Of a DNA stretch of 64,000 nt, positions 26,419-34,024 are shown one piece after another (position 1 is the first letter of the stretch; every line of letters starts with the position of its first letter). The stretch lies in NCBI GenBank assembly GCA_019637635.1, contig JAHBVI010000016.1, positions 1-64,000 on the forward strand, written 5' to 3'. The translations under genes were made by a program, and so were the position numbers. This DNA is from Anaerolineae bacterium. Its GTDB lineage: Bacteria > Chloroflexota > Anaerolineae > Promineifilales > Promineifilaceae. Under the pieces are notes generated by a model. It saw only the letters and a program-made list of their open reading frames with translations. It made no database searches and was not told the origin of the DNA.

Positions 26419-28456
26419 AACTCCGCTGCTGCGTATCACCCCGCGCAAAGATGCTGGCAACGTAGTTCAGCACGTCAGTGGCGCAGATTTCGCAGTAGCC
26501 CATGTTTTTGATCATCCGGCTTTTCACCACTTCAATCTTCTCCTGCGTTTCCTGGTCAATGACGTTGGAAACCAGGCTGGTGAGCTTGATGGAATCTTTC
26601 TGGTCTTCAAACAGTTTCAGTTCCAGGGCGCGGCGCAGCCGTTCGTTGGAATCCCAGGTAAACTGTTTGCCATCAATGGCCAACGCGCCGATGTAGTTCA
26701 TAATCTCGCGGCGGAAGTCGTCTTTGCGGCTTTCGGGGATTTCGATTTTCTCTTCGATGGCCCGCATCAGCCGTTCGTCGGGCGGTTCGTCTTGCCCGGT
26801 GTAGGGGTTGCGCACTTTTTGTTTCTGGGTGTACGCCTTCACGTTATCAATGTAGTTGGCGGAGAGGCGTTTGATCGCTTCTTCGTCGGCCGTTATCGCC
26901 CGCTGCACCTCGTTTTTGACAATCTCGTCATACTCGGCGCGGACAACGGAGAGCAGGTCACGGAAATGTTTGCGCTGATCTTTGCTGGTGATGAGGGAGT
27001 GATGGCGCAGCCCGCTTTCCAATTCCCGCATGATCATAAAGGGATTGAGGCAGCTGCGACTGCTATCGCCCACGAGAGCGTTGGAGATTTTGTCCTGGAT
27101 GTAACGCGGGGAGATGCCAAACATGCCTTCGTGGGCCGACTCCTCTTGCAGTTCGATGACGGTATCTTCGGTAAAGCCGGGCAGGGAACGGCCGTCATAC
27201 AACCGCAACTTCTGCACCAGCGAAATACCGGCCCGTTTTGGCTCTTCCAGCCGCGTCAGAATGGCCCAAAACGCCGCCAGTTGCAGCGTGTGGGGGGCGA
27301 TGTGTTTGCCGATCACCTTCTCCTGGCTGAAGTCACGCTGGTAAATTTTCACTTCGTCCTGAAAACGAATGTTGTAGGGAATGTCAATTTTGATGGTGCG
27401 GTCGCGCAGCGCCTCCATGTACTCGTTGTTGAGCAAACGCCGGTATTCGGCTTCGTTGGTGTGGCCTAAAATCACCTCATCAATGTCGGTGTGGGCGAAT
27501 TTTTTGGGCTTGATTTTGTGTTCCTGGGAGGCGGTCAACAGGTCATAGAGAAAGGCCACGTCCAGCTTGAGGATTTCGATGAACTCCACCAATCCCCGGT
27601 TGGCGATGTTCAGTTCGCCATCAAAGTTGAAGGCGCGGGGATCGGAATCGGAGCCGTACTCGGCGATTTTGCGGTAGTTGATGTCGCCGGTCAATTCCGT
27701 TGAGTCCTGGTTCTTTTCGTCTTTCGGTTGGAAAGTGCCAATGCCCACGCGGTCTTTTTCGGAGAGCAGGATGCGTTTGACCTTGACCTGGTTGATCACG
27801 GCCGTCCAATCCCCATCCGCCTGCTCCAACAATTCATTGAAGATAAAGCGGCAGGCGGGGCACAGGTCGCCTTCAATGGTGATGCGCTCCATACCGGTAC
27901 GGCCGTCGTTCAACTCCTCCAGCGCCGCTTCCCGGAACTGGGGAGGTATCAGGTGCAGTGGGTCTTCGTGCATGGGGCAGTCCATCGGTTCATCATCGGT
28001 TGGTTCCCAGCGAAAACTGTAGAGACGGCCGTCGTCCAACCGTGTGTAATGCTCCATCCCCTTTTTCAGCAGGCGCACGATGGTGCTTTTGGCCGTGCCC
28101 ACCGGCCCATGCAACAAAATCACCCGCCGTTCTGTGCCATACCGGTGCGCGGCCGAACGGAAAATTTGCACCAGATCCATCAACTGTTTATCAATGCCAA
28201 AAACGGCATCCTTGCCATTTTCAAAGGGATCATCAAAAAAATAGTAATGAATCAGTTTTTCCCGGTTGCGGCTGTACTCTTCAGACCCATAGGAGATGAT
28301 CATGTCATACAACCGCTGGTAGGCTGTTCGCGCCACACGCGGGTCTTCCCGCACAATGTCCAGATATTCAGCAAAAGAACCTTCCCAATGGAGATTGCGA
28401 AAATTCGTCAGGTCTTGCAACCCGGCAATCCTGGCCATGATGTCATTTTTTTTCAT
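26417..28456 (-). CDS. prkA: PrkA family serine protein kinase / AAA ATPase
   Basis: A 679-residue PrkA (YeaG) protein. The N-terminal AAA module has P-loop [10 protein letters not shown] at about 115-124; the C-terminal PrkA domain follows from about 430. [13 protein letters not shown] near 160 and CPACRFIFN near 200 are conserved family stretches. It has been described as a serine kinase, and in Bacillus also as an ATP-dependent protease. GGAGG precedes the start by eight bases. First gene of the three-gene unit with yhbH and spoVR. Confidence 0.95.
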   Translation of the reverse strand: MKKNDIMARIAGLQDLTNFRNLHWEGSFAEYLDIVREDPRVARTAYQRLYDMIISYGSEEYSRNREKLIHYYFFDDPFENGKDAVFGIDKQLMDLVQIFRSAAHRYGTERRVILLHGPVGTAKSTIVRLLKKGMEHYTRLDDGRLYSFRWEPTDDEPMDCPMHEDPLHLIPPQFREAALEELNDGRTGMERITIEGDLCPACRFIFNELLEQADGDWTAVINQVKVKRILLSEKDRVGIGTFQPKDEKNQDSTELTGDINYRKIAEYGSDSDPRAFNFDGELNIANRGLVEFIEILKLDVAFLYDLLTASQEHKIKPKKFAHTDIDEVILGHTNEAEYRRLLNNEYMEALRDRTIKIDIPYNIRFQDEVKIYQRDFSQEKVIGKHIAPHTLQLAAFWAILTRLEEPKRAGISLVQKLRLYDGRSLPGFTEDTVIELQEESAHEGMFGISPRYIQDKISNALVGDSSRSCLNPFMIMRELESGLRHHSLITSKDQRKHFRDLLSVVRAEYDEIVKNEVQRAITADEEAIKRLSANYIDNVKAYTQKQKVRNPYTGQDEPPDERLMRAIEEKIEIPESRKDDFRREIMNYIGALAIDGKQFTWDSNERLRRALELKLFEDQKDSIKLTSLVSNVIDQETQEKIEVVKSRMIKNMGYCEICATDVLNYVASIFARGDTQQRS

Positions 28457-28488
28457 CTTACATACCTCCGCATAAACGTAACCGTTTA

Positions 28489-28520
28489 GACCTGACAGGT
28501 TTTTGGAAACCTGTCAGGTC
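28489..28520. terminator. GACCTGACAGGTTT hairpin upstream of prkA
   Basis: Perfect 14-base arms at 28489-28502 and 28507-28520, loop TTGG. It lies between the sigma-factor group and prkA and is a copy of the dispersed family. Confidence 0.8.
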
Positions 28521-28532
28521 TCCATAAACACA

Positions 28533-28573
28533 AAGAGGGTCAACCCAGATCAAAAAGACCTGGCGACCCTCTT
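28533..28573. terminator. AAGAGGGTC...GACCCTCTT hairpin
   Basis: Outer nine-base arms (28533-28541, 28565-28573) and inner CCAGATC/GACCTGG pairing with a short loop, followed by TCCTTCC. Likely a terminator. Confidence 0.6.
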
Positions 28574-28915
28574 CCTTCCGAAATCAGCTAAACTGTATAT
28601 GTTCAAAATAGCCCACAGCTTTGCCCACTGTAAACTACCGCTGATGAAGCGCGCGGCGAACCGCATTTACAAACTTCGGCTTCATCTCTCCTGACAGTTT
28701 CGGCGTTGTGGAGCAATGATACCCTTTGCCCACAACTGTCGGGAAGCATGGCCGCCCTATAGCAGTTTGTAGATAAGATGAAAAAATAGGGGATTTCTTA
28801 CAAAGTTGGGGGTGTTACTTTTGACCCAATTCAGGCCAGCTTTTTTTGTGTATCCTGGCAAAAGGATGATCTGGCCTTTGTCACTCTGTCAGGCAAGCGG
28901 CCGGGTCTCCAGGGA
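28574..28915. other. Intergenic stretch without a convincing gene
   Basis: About 340 bases between the hairpins and the anti-sigma-like gene. A 63-codon frame at 28503-28694 runs through two hairpins and lacks protein character. An imperfect inverted repeat (CCTGACAGTT near 28690, AACTGTCGGG near 28735) is present. The prkA promoter must lie upstream of 28457, but I could not fix it. Confidence 0.6.
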
Positions 28916-29212
28916 TTAGTCGCCAATGGGCACGGCCGTGTCCGCAGCCGTGTCCGACGACCAGGTTTCCGCCAACTCCGCCTTCACCACGAATAATAGA
29001 CCCTGGTAAATTTCTTCACAGTCCGGGCATTGATGCAAGTGGGTGGTGAGTACGGCCGTGTGCCCCAGCCGCTCGCCCATCACTTCGGCCTCCACAAAGG
29101 CAGGCAAATAGCTTTGAAACTGTTTGCAATCAATCTCGTGTTCTTGTGTTTCAAAAAGTGTTTCAATCCAGCGGGTAAAAGTCTTCTGTTCCAAGTTTTC
29201 CTTCCCAGACAC
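28916..29212 (-). CDS. Zinc-finger anti-sigma-like protein
   Basis: A 98-residue soluble protein with the pattern HEIDCKQFQSYLPAF then HLHQCPDCEEIYQG. That spacing (Cys, then His-x3-Cys-x2-Cys) is the zf-HC2 fold of zinc-binding anti-sigma factors. It has no transmembrane segment, so it would bind the sigma factor in the cytoplasm. It starts 39 bases after the ECF sigma gene on the same strand, the usual pairing. A function as the anti-sigma factor is inferred from fold and position. Confidence 0.7.
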   Translation of the reverse strand: MSGKENLEQKTFTRWIETLFETQEHEIDCKQFQSYLPAFVEAEVMGERLGHTAVLTTHLHQCPDCEEIYQGLLFVVKAELAETWSSDTAADTAVPIGD

Positions 29213-29251
29213 CAGGTTTGCATAGATAGGATGTAAAAAAATCGTATATTC

Positions 29252-29902
29252 TTACCACAAGGCGTCAAATAAGCCCAATATATCACCGGCGCTGTAGTGT
29301 TGGGCCAATAAGCTGGCCTTAATTTTCTTGCGAGCATCGTGCAGCATCTTGTATAAGGTATTGGGCGTCGTTTCCAAAATTTCGGCCACCTCCTGCATGG
29401 AGCGCCCTTGAAAATGAACGCTTAACAAGGCCAATCGCTGCCGCTCGTTCAAATCATTTTCCAAAATCTGCCACAACAATTGCAGAAATTCTTCCCGTTC
29501 CGCCTTCACATCCGGGTCGCCGCCGGTAACGGGGCCAAGCAGCGAAGCAAACACGGCCGTTTCCTGCCCGGCCACATCTTCCCAGGAAAAATCGCGGCGC
29601 CGCCGCCGCAAATCGGCCGCCGCTTCATTGATGACAAACCGGTAAGCCCAGGTAGTAAACTGGGCGTCACCGCGAAACTTGTCCAGATTTTCCTGAATGG
29701 CCAGCAGCGCATTTTGGGCATAATCCTCGGCCATCTCATACAGCGTATCGGTGGAAAGCAGCAGCAAATCGGAACGGCCGTCGCGCAAATAGACAAATGC
29801 CGTTCGCACCAGATAGTCGCGCAATTCCAGCAGAGCCTCTTGTTGGCTCTCCCCCGCCCCCTGGAGTGCGTCTAACCACGCCTCGTTGCTTCGTTTCGCC
29901 AT
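29252..29902 (-). CDS. ECF-type RNA polymerase sigma factor
   Basis: A 216-residue sigma-70 family protein. Region 2 is at about 45-105 (ALLAIQENLDKFRGDAQFTTWAYRFVINEAAADLRRRRR), region 4 at about 145-200 (LNERQRLALLSVHFQGRSMQEVAEILETTPNTLYKMLHDARKKIKASL). I chose the ATG at 29902 (MAKRSNEAW) over one six codons earlier. A longer-than-usual region between 2 and 4 is seen. It is followed by the zinc-finger partner. Target genes are unknown. Confidence 0.9.
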   Translation of the reverse strand: MAKRSNEAWLDALQGAGESQQEALLELRDYLVRTAFVYLRDGRSDLLLLSTDTLYEMAEDYAQNALLAIQENLDKFRGDAQFTTWAYRFVINEAAADLRRRRRDFSWEDVAGQETAVFASLLGPVTGGDPDVKAEREEFLQLLWQILENDLNERQRLALLSVHFQGRSMQEVAEILETTPNTLYKMLHDARKKIKASLLAQHYSAGDILGLFDALW

Positions 29903-29956
29903 GCGCAGAGTATGGCACAAATAAGTTAAAATGACATTAAGGAAGCGTTCAAAGAG

Positions 29957-30026
29957 GTTGGAGATTAGAGATAGAGATTAGGGATTGGAGATTGTTGAAT
30001 CTCTCATCTCCCATCTCTAATCTCTG
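29957..30026. repeat. Iterated GGAGATT/AGAGATT hairpin
   Basis: About five words on the left arm and complements on the right. It writes the last codons, AGA GAT TAG, of the esterase gene. The same final codons end mrp at its own copy. Confidence 0.85.
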
Positions 30027-30730
30027 CTCAACCGTTCCTGCCACCAACTCTGCAACTTCCGCATGCCGGCGGCGTCCAATTTATGGCCGGTTTCATATTC
30101 GCGGTATTCCAGGAAAGCGCCCATTGCCTGCACGGCGGCGGCGCTGTTTTGGGCCACAGCCAGCGGCACGCGGTCATCTTGCGTCCCGGCGGCCATGAAG
30201 ACGGGCATATCACGCAGCGCCGCCCGGTTGATTGCCTCGTCCACTTGCCGCGGCACAAAGCCCACCAGACTGGCAATGCCCTGCACCAGGCCAGGGTTTT
30301 GCAGCGCCACCGCAAAAGCGACGGCCGCACCTTGGCTAAACCCCATCAAATACACCTGGCTCAGATCAACGGCATACAGAGTGGGTAGAGCGTGGATGAA
30401 ATTGGTCACGGCCGTGACCGCCTCATCAAACTGCGCCAATACCGGCCACTCATTCTCCAGACGTGGCTGCCAGGTAAAACTTTTCTGGCCAACCGGCACA
30501 ATCGCTCTAGGCGCAACCAACACACAGGTGGATGGCACAGTCTGGGCAAAAACCCACATCACATCTTCATTACCCAAATGACCATGCAGCATCACAACTA
30601 CCGGATGTGGACCGGTTGTTTCCGGCACGGCCGTCTCCGGCCCAACCGTCTCCGGTCGCCATACCCGGTGCACCAACCCGGCCGTTTCCAAAGCCAAACC
30701 ATTGTCAATCAGTTGCGGAGATTTGTTCAT
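30017..30730 (-). CDS. Phospholipase/carboxylesterase, alpha/beta hydrolase
   Basis: A 237-residue serine hydrolase of the carboxylesterase/acyl-protein thioesterase type. HGHLGNEDVMW forms the oxyanion region, the nucleophile is the Ser in LMGFSQGAAVAF (about 130), the Asp is in GTQDDRVP (about 185) and the His in YETGHKLD (about 216). It hydrolyses short esters in the cytoplasm; the substrate is unknown. A TTG at 30739 is an alternative start three codons longer. The stop codon is in the iterated repeat. Confidence 0.85.
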   Translation of the reverse strand: MNKSPQLIDNGLALETAGLVHRVWRPETVGPETAVPETTGPHPVVVMLHGHLGNEDVMWVFAQTVPSTCVLVAPRAIVPVGQKSFTWQPRLENEWPVLAQFDEAVTAVTNFIHALPTLYAVDLSQVYLMGFSQGAAVAFAVALQNPGLVQGIASLVGFVPRQVDEAINRAALRDMPVFMAAGTQDDRVPLAVAQNSAAAVQAMGAFLEYREYETGHKLDAAGMRKLQSWWQERLSRD

Positions 30731-30754
30731 AGGGGGCAAATAGGCAAAAAAAAT

Positions 30755-30791
30755 GAGGTGGCAGACTAACGGGCGCTAGTCCGACCACCTC
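30755..30791 (-). terminator. Rho-independent terminator of the repeat-protein gene
   Basis: GAGGTGG/CCACCTC and inner GACTA/TAGTC pair; on the minus strand an eight-base T-run follows. It ends the 30884-31948 gene before the esterase. Confidence 0.85.
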
Positions 30792-30883
30792 TGGGGGGGG
30801 AGCCAATTAGAGTATATCACCCTTCCCGTATAGCGTCAACAAATTCGCAAAAATTCGTGTCACCAATTTTCGCAGACCGATCA

Positions 30884-31948
30884 TCAGGCGGCTTTGGGGT
30901 CAATACCCGCCGCCTTCAGCGCCTTGTTATATTCGGACTTCAGCTTAGAGTTTTGAATACGGGCCTTACGCACTTCATCCGGGGACATATCGTCGGTGAT
31001 TTCAATGTAGTTTGGTTCCGGCACGGCCGACGCCACGGCTGCTGGCGCAGCCACAGGAGCGGCCACAGCTTCCGCTTCATCAACCGCCGCTGCTGCGGGC
31101 GCGGCCATCACTGGCGCGCCGCCGGGAATTACGACCTGACCATCCACAATTTCCACGTCTTTGGGGTCAATACCGGCTGCTTTGAGCGCCTTGTTAAAGG
31201 CCGAGGTGGCTTTAGAGTTGGCAATGCGCGCTTTGCGCACATCGTCAGGGGACATACCGTCGGTGATTTCAATGAGTTGCGGTGGTTCAATGGCTACGGC
31301 CGTAGCCACTGGCGCTGCTGCCGCCACAGGCTGCACCACGCCCGGTTCAGCCACCGCAGCAGCAGTCGGAACGCCCGCTGCTTTGGCCGCTTTAGCCGCC
31401 GCCGACTTCGCTTTGGCATTGGCAATACGCGCCTTGCGGATTTCTTCCGGCGACATGCTGTCGGTGATGGCAATAACAGGGAAATCCTTGCCGGGGGTGG
31501 CGGCTGCCGGCGCGCTGGCGGCTTTAGCGACGGGGGCGGCGGCCGCGGGCGCGGCCGTTACCGCCACGGCCCCGGTGCGGGCGCCGTCCCATCCATGATG
31601 CGCAGCAATGCGCACGGCCGTGACCGGATCACGTTGCAGGGCATCAGCACGGCCGGCCGTAACCAGATTCTCTTCGCCTGACCGGCCAATCTGCATATTG
31701 GCCCCGCGCGGCATGGCTGCCGCCTGTTTGGCCGCCAACCGGCGCGCCTCAACCAACTGCGCTTCGGGATCCGCCTGAGCCTTAATTTTGTGCCCAAACG
31801 TCAGCGCCGGGTTATACCCTTTGTCTTTCTCTTCCAGTTCCACTTTGGTTGTGTTGACACGGGTGTCCATGCCCGCGATCACCCAGGCCAGAAACCCACC
31901 CAGGAGAACCGGTAATAGTATAGCCAGACAAGCAATTAAAAATACCAT
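30884..31948 (-). CDS. Membrane-anchored Ala-rich protein with three 30-residue repeats
   Basis: A 354-residue protein with one N-terminal transmembrane segment (about 3-26) and a long Ala/Pro-rich body. Three copies of a charged repeat are embedded at about residues 158-190, 225-255 and 320-352: I-T-D-x-M-S-P-[ED]-[ED]-[VI]-R-K-A-R-I, then A/Q-N-[AS]-K, then AxKAxKAAGI. I know no domain with this exact pattern. Ala/Pro linkers suggest a tethered, extended arm facing one side of the membrane. It is monocistronic with its own terminator; upstream is a tandem 21-base repeat. Confidence 0.65.
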   Translation of the reverse strand: MVFLIACLAILLPVLLGGFLAWVIAGMDTRVNTTKVELEEKDKGYNPALTFGHKIKAQADPEAQLVEARRLAAKQAAAMPRGANMQIGRSGEENLVTAGRADALQRDPVTAVRIAAHHGWDGARTGAVAVTAAPAAAAPVAKAASAPAAATPGKDFPVIAITDSMSPEEIRKARIANAKAKSAAAKAAKAAGVPTAAAVAEPGVVQPVAAAAPVATAVAIEPPQLIEITDGMSPDDVRKARIANSKATSAFNKALKAAGIDPKDVEIVDGQVVIPGGAPVMAAPAAAAVDEAEAVAAPVAAPAAVASAVPEPNYIEITDDMSPDEVRKARIQNSKLKSEYNKALKAAGIDPKAA

Positions 31949-31952
31949 GGGA

Positions 31953-31994
31953 ATCCCTTTTTGTTTGAAATCAATCCCTCTTTGTTTGAAATCA
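31953..31994. repeat. Tandem 21-base direct repeat
   Basis: ATCCCTTTTTGTTTGAAATC-A (31953-31973) is followed at once by the same unit with one change (31974-31994). It lies directly upstream of the 30884 gene's start codon (31948), where its translation signals should be. Confidence 0.85.
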
Positions 31995-32047
31995 GCTATT
32001 GGGCGGCAATTATACCTTTTGTGCCGAATTTCTCAAACATAAAAAAA

Positions 32048-32078
32048 GACCTGACAGGTATCTAAAACCTGTCAGGTC
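32048..32078 (-). terminator. Terminator of tRNA-Leu
   Basis: GACCTGACAGGT (32048-32059) and ACCTGTCAGGTC (32067-32078); on the minus strand followed by seven T residues, directly after the tRNA 3' end. It belongs to the ACCTGACAGG hairpin family. Confidence 0.9.
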
Positions 32079-32083
32079 TAAGG

Positions 32084-32167
<84 letters not shown>

Positions 32168-32242
32168 TCAGAACAGGCGGTAGTTTACCAACTCATGGAC
32201 AAAAGTCAACTATATTTTAGATGCGCCTTCGTGGTACAATGA

Positions 32243-32301
32243 GGCTGGTCGTTGGTAGCCGGTGGCTGGTAAGAATAGCTACTAACCACCGGCCACCAGC
32301 C
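32243..32301. repeat. Iterated GGTGGCTGGT hairpin
   Basis: Words of the form GGCTGGT/GGTAGCC on the left face CCACCGGCCACCAGC on the right, around 32272. It stands upstream of the cyclic-nucleotide-binding gene. Confidence 0.7.
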
Positions 32302-32336
32302 ATAATTTTTTCTGAAATTGGCAAAAGGAGGACGTG

Positions 32337-32774
32337 ATGTCTGTTACCCTATTACTCAAACGTGTACATTTATTTCGTGGCTTGAACAGTGAAGAGTTAG
32401 CCCAGATTGAGGCCATCTGCCAGCACGTGATTTTACAACCAGGCGAGTTGATCATCGAGCAAAATACAACTGGTAAAGAAATGTACGTCATCGCCAGCGG
32501 GTCGGTAGATGTGTTTGTGCAGGGATTGGAAAATGCACGGGGTTTAGTGATGCTGGGTAAGGGGCAGGTCATTGGCGAAATGGCGTTGATTGATCAGGGG
32601 TATCGGTCAGCATCAGTCAAGGCGACGGACGAGGGCGCCTCACTCTATCTCATTGATAGTGATTCTTTTTATGCTTTGTGCAATGAACACAACCGTATTG
32701 GGTTTTTGGTGATGCGAAATCTGGCTACAGATGTGGCCTTTAAGCTGCGTCACCGCAATCTGGCCGATTTGTAG
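32337..32774 (+). CDS. Cyclic nucleotide-binding domain protein
   Basis: A 145-residue protein that is a single CRP-like sensor domain: LLLKRVHLFRGLNSEELAQI at the start, a G-E-L-I-I-E-Q strand, the phosphate-binding-cassette region GQVIGEMALIDQGYRSASV at about 76-94. No helix-turn-helix follows, so it is a stand-alone sensor and not a transcription factor. The ATG at 32337 is favoured over the GTG just before it because AGGAGG lies five bases upstream. The stop is followed by an iterated repeat. Confidence 0.88.
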   Translation: MSVTLLLKRVHLFRGLNSEELAQIEAICQHVILQPGELIIEQNTTGKEMYVIASGSVDVFVQGLENARGLVMLGKGQVIGEMALIDQGYRSASVKATDEGASLYLIDSDSFYALCNEHNRIGFLVMRNLATDVAFKLRHRNLADL

Positions 32775-32779
32775 AGGTC

Positions 32780-32812
32780 AGAGATTGGAGATTGGGAGAT
32801 TTGAGATTGAAC
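32780..32812. repeat. One-armed iterated GAGATTG words
   Basis: Four imperfect copies of GAGATTG/GAGATTT follow the cyclic-nucleotide-binding gene. No opposing arm is present, so it looks like a decayed or incomplete hairpin. Confidence 0.7.
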
Positions 32813-32858
32813 CGAACTTCAATCATGCATCTACAGAGCAGCGGAGGGACATTTAACC

Positions 32859-33071
32859 ATGATAAATGAGGATGAAATTTTTTATCAGGTCAGTTTTGTG
32901 GTGGTAGGCAGCCCACATCCGGGAGCGATTATGAGCGTGGATAAACGGCCGGAGGTAGGCGAAATTGTACGGTTTGGGGGTGAAAATTTTGAGGTGCTGG
33001 AAGTGCAAGAATTAACGCCTGTAACCGGTAATTTTGGTTTTTTGCATGTCACCTGCCGCCGGAAGCCATAA
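32859..33071 (+). CDS. Small hypothetical beta-rich protein
   Basis: A 70-residue protein beginning MINEDEIFYQVSFVVV, with GEIVRFGGENFEVLEVQEL in the middle. The alternation of strands and the R-F-G-G-E-N-F turn suggest a small beta-barrel. GGAGG lies ten bases before the ATG, which supports translation. I do not recognise the family. It follows the cyclic-nucleotide-binding gene on the same strand and may be co-transcribed. Confidence 0.6.
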   Translation: MINEDEIFYQVSFVVVGSPHPGAIMSVDKRPEVGEIVRFGGENFEVLEVQELTPVTGNFGFLHVTCRRKP

Positions 33072-33073
33072 GC

Positions 33074-33110
33074 CAATACTGATTACCGATAACGGAATAC
33101 CGATTACCGG
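33074..33110. repeat. Iterated GATTACC words
   Basis: Copies of GATTACCG and its variant on one strand, partly self-pairing with AACGG. It writes D-R-stop (GAC CGG TAA) at the end of the RNase H gene. Confidence 0.75.
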
Positions 33111-33967
33111 TCTGGCACGGCCGTGACCGCCAATGTTCCCGCCTCATCTAACCCGGCTAACGTTTGCCCTTTGGCATTGATCCAGCGAATGGAGTAAGCG
33201 GACGCCAGCCGGTCCAACGCCTGCCATAAATCGGCATTGGCGATGGGCGTCTCCCCTTTTTTTTGCCAGTTGCGTTTGCGCCAACCGTGAATCCACTGCG
33301 TGATCCCCTGGTACACGTAATCTGAAGTAGTAAAAATCTGCACATCGCTGCCCGGCGGCAGCAGCAGCAGCCCCTCAATGGCGGCCATCAGCTCCATGCG
33401 GTTATTGGTGGTTTGGGGCATAGAGCCGCTGGCCTGAGTGGTTTCATCGTCTTGTTCCAGCACCACCCCCCAGCCACCAGGGCCAGGGTTGCCTTTGCAA
33501 GACGCACGCAGATAAAGCCGGGGAATATAGGGATCAATTTCTTCCGGGGGAGTGATTTCCAGCCGCGCCTGCCGCGCCAACACGTCTACCCGTTCGTTAT
33601 ACTCATTCCCGGCATGGCCTTTGACCCAATGCCATTCTATCTGGTGTTTTTGCACCAACGGCCATAACTGCTGCCACAGGTCGGCGTTGGCCACATCTTT
33701 CCACTTCTTGGCCGCCCATTTGTCAATGTATTCGGTGATGCCTTTGCGCAGATATTCGGAATCGGTGTAGAAGTTGATAGTACACGGCCGTGTCAGCGCC
33801 CGTAACGCGGCTATCGCTGCCGTCAGTTCCATGCGGTTGTTGGTGCTGGACGGCTCATTGCCGGTCAGCGTCTTTTCGTGTTCGCCATATTTTAGAATGG
33901 CCGCCCAGCCGCCAATACCGGGGTTGGGGTCGCAGCCGCCGTCGGTGTAGATGGTGATGGTGTTCAT
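33104..33967 (-). CDS. rnhA: Ribonuclease H, tandem domains with degenerate second copy
   Basis: A 287-residue protein with two RNase HI folds. Domain 1 (about 1-135) has the full active site: Asp9 in YTDGG, Glu47 in NNRMEL, Asp69 in YTDSEY, His118 in KGHAGNE and Asp128. It cuts the RNA strand of RNA-DNA hybrids. Domain 2 (about 150-285) keeps NNRMEL, but the first Asp is replaced (LRASCKGN), the YTDS site reads FTTSDY and the GHxGN loop is missing. It is probably a non-catalytic, hybrid-binding or structural copy. The stop is written by an iterated repeat. Confidence 0.88.
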   Translation of the reverse strand: MNTITIYTDGGCDPNPGIGGWAAILKYGEHEKTLTGNEPSSTNNRMELTAAIAALRALTRPCTINFYTDSEYLRKGITEYIDKWAAKKWKDVANADLWQQLWPLVQKHQIEWHWVKGHAGNEYNERVDVLARQARLEITPPEEIDPYIPRLYLRASCKGNPGPGGWGVVLEQDDETTQASGSMPQTTNNRMELMAAIEGLLLLPPGSDVQIFTTSDYVYQGITQWIHGWRKRNWQKKGETPIANADLWQALDRLASAYSIRWINAKGQTLAGLDEAGTLAVTAVPDR

Positions 33968-33970
33968 CTG

Positions 33971-34020
33971 TTTAGGTGTTCAGGTGTTCACGTGGGCACT
34001 TGAACACGTGAATACCTGAA
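33971..34020. repeat. Iterated GGTGTTCA hairpin
   Basis: Eight-base words GGTGTTCA face complements TGAACACC-like across a short loop between the RNase H and reductase genes. Period is 8 here. Confidence 0.8.
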
Positions 34021-34024
34021 CGCC

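Noticed and set aside
28503-28694. 63-codon frame upstream of prkA
   Set aside because: It runs through two hairpins and has no ribosome site.
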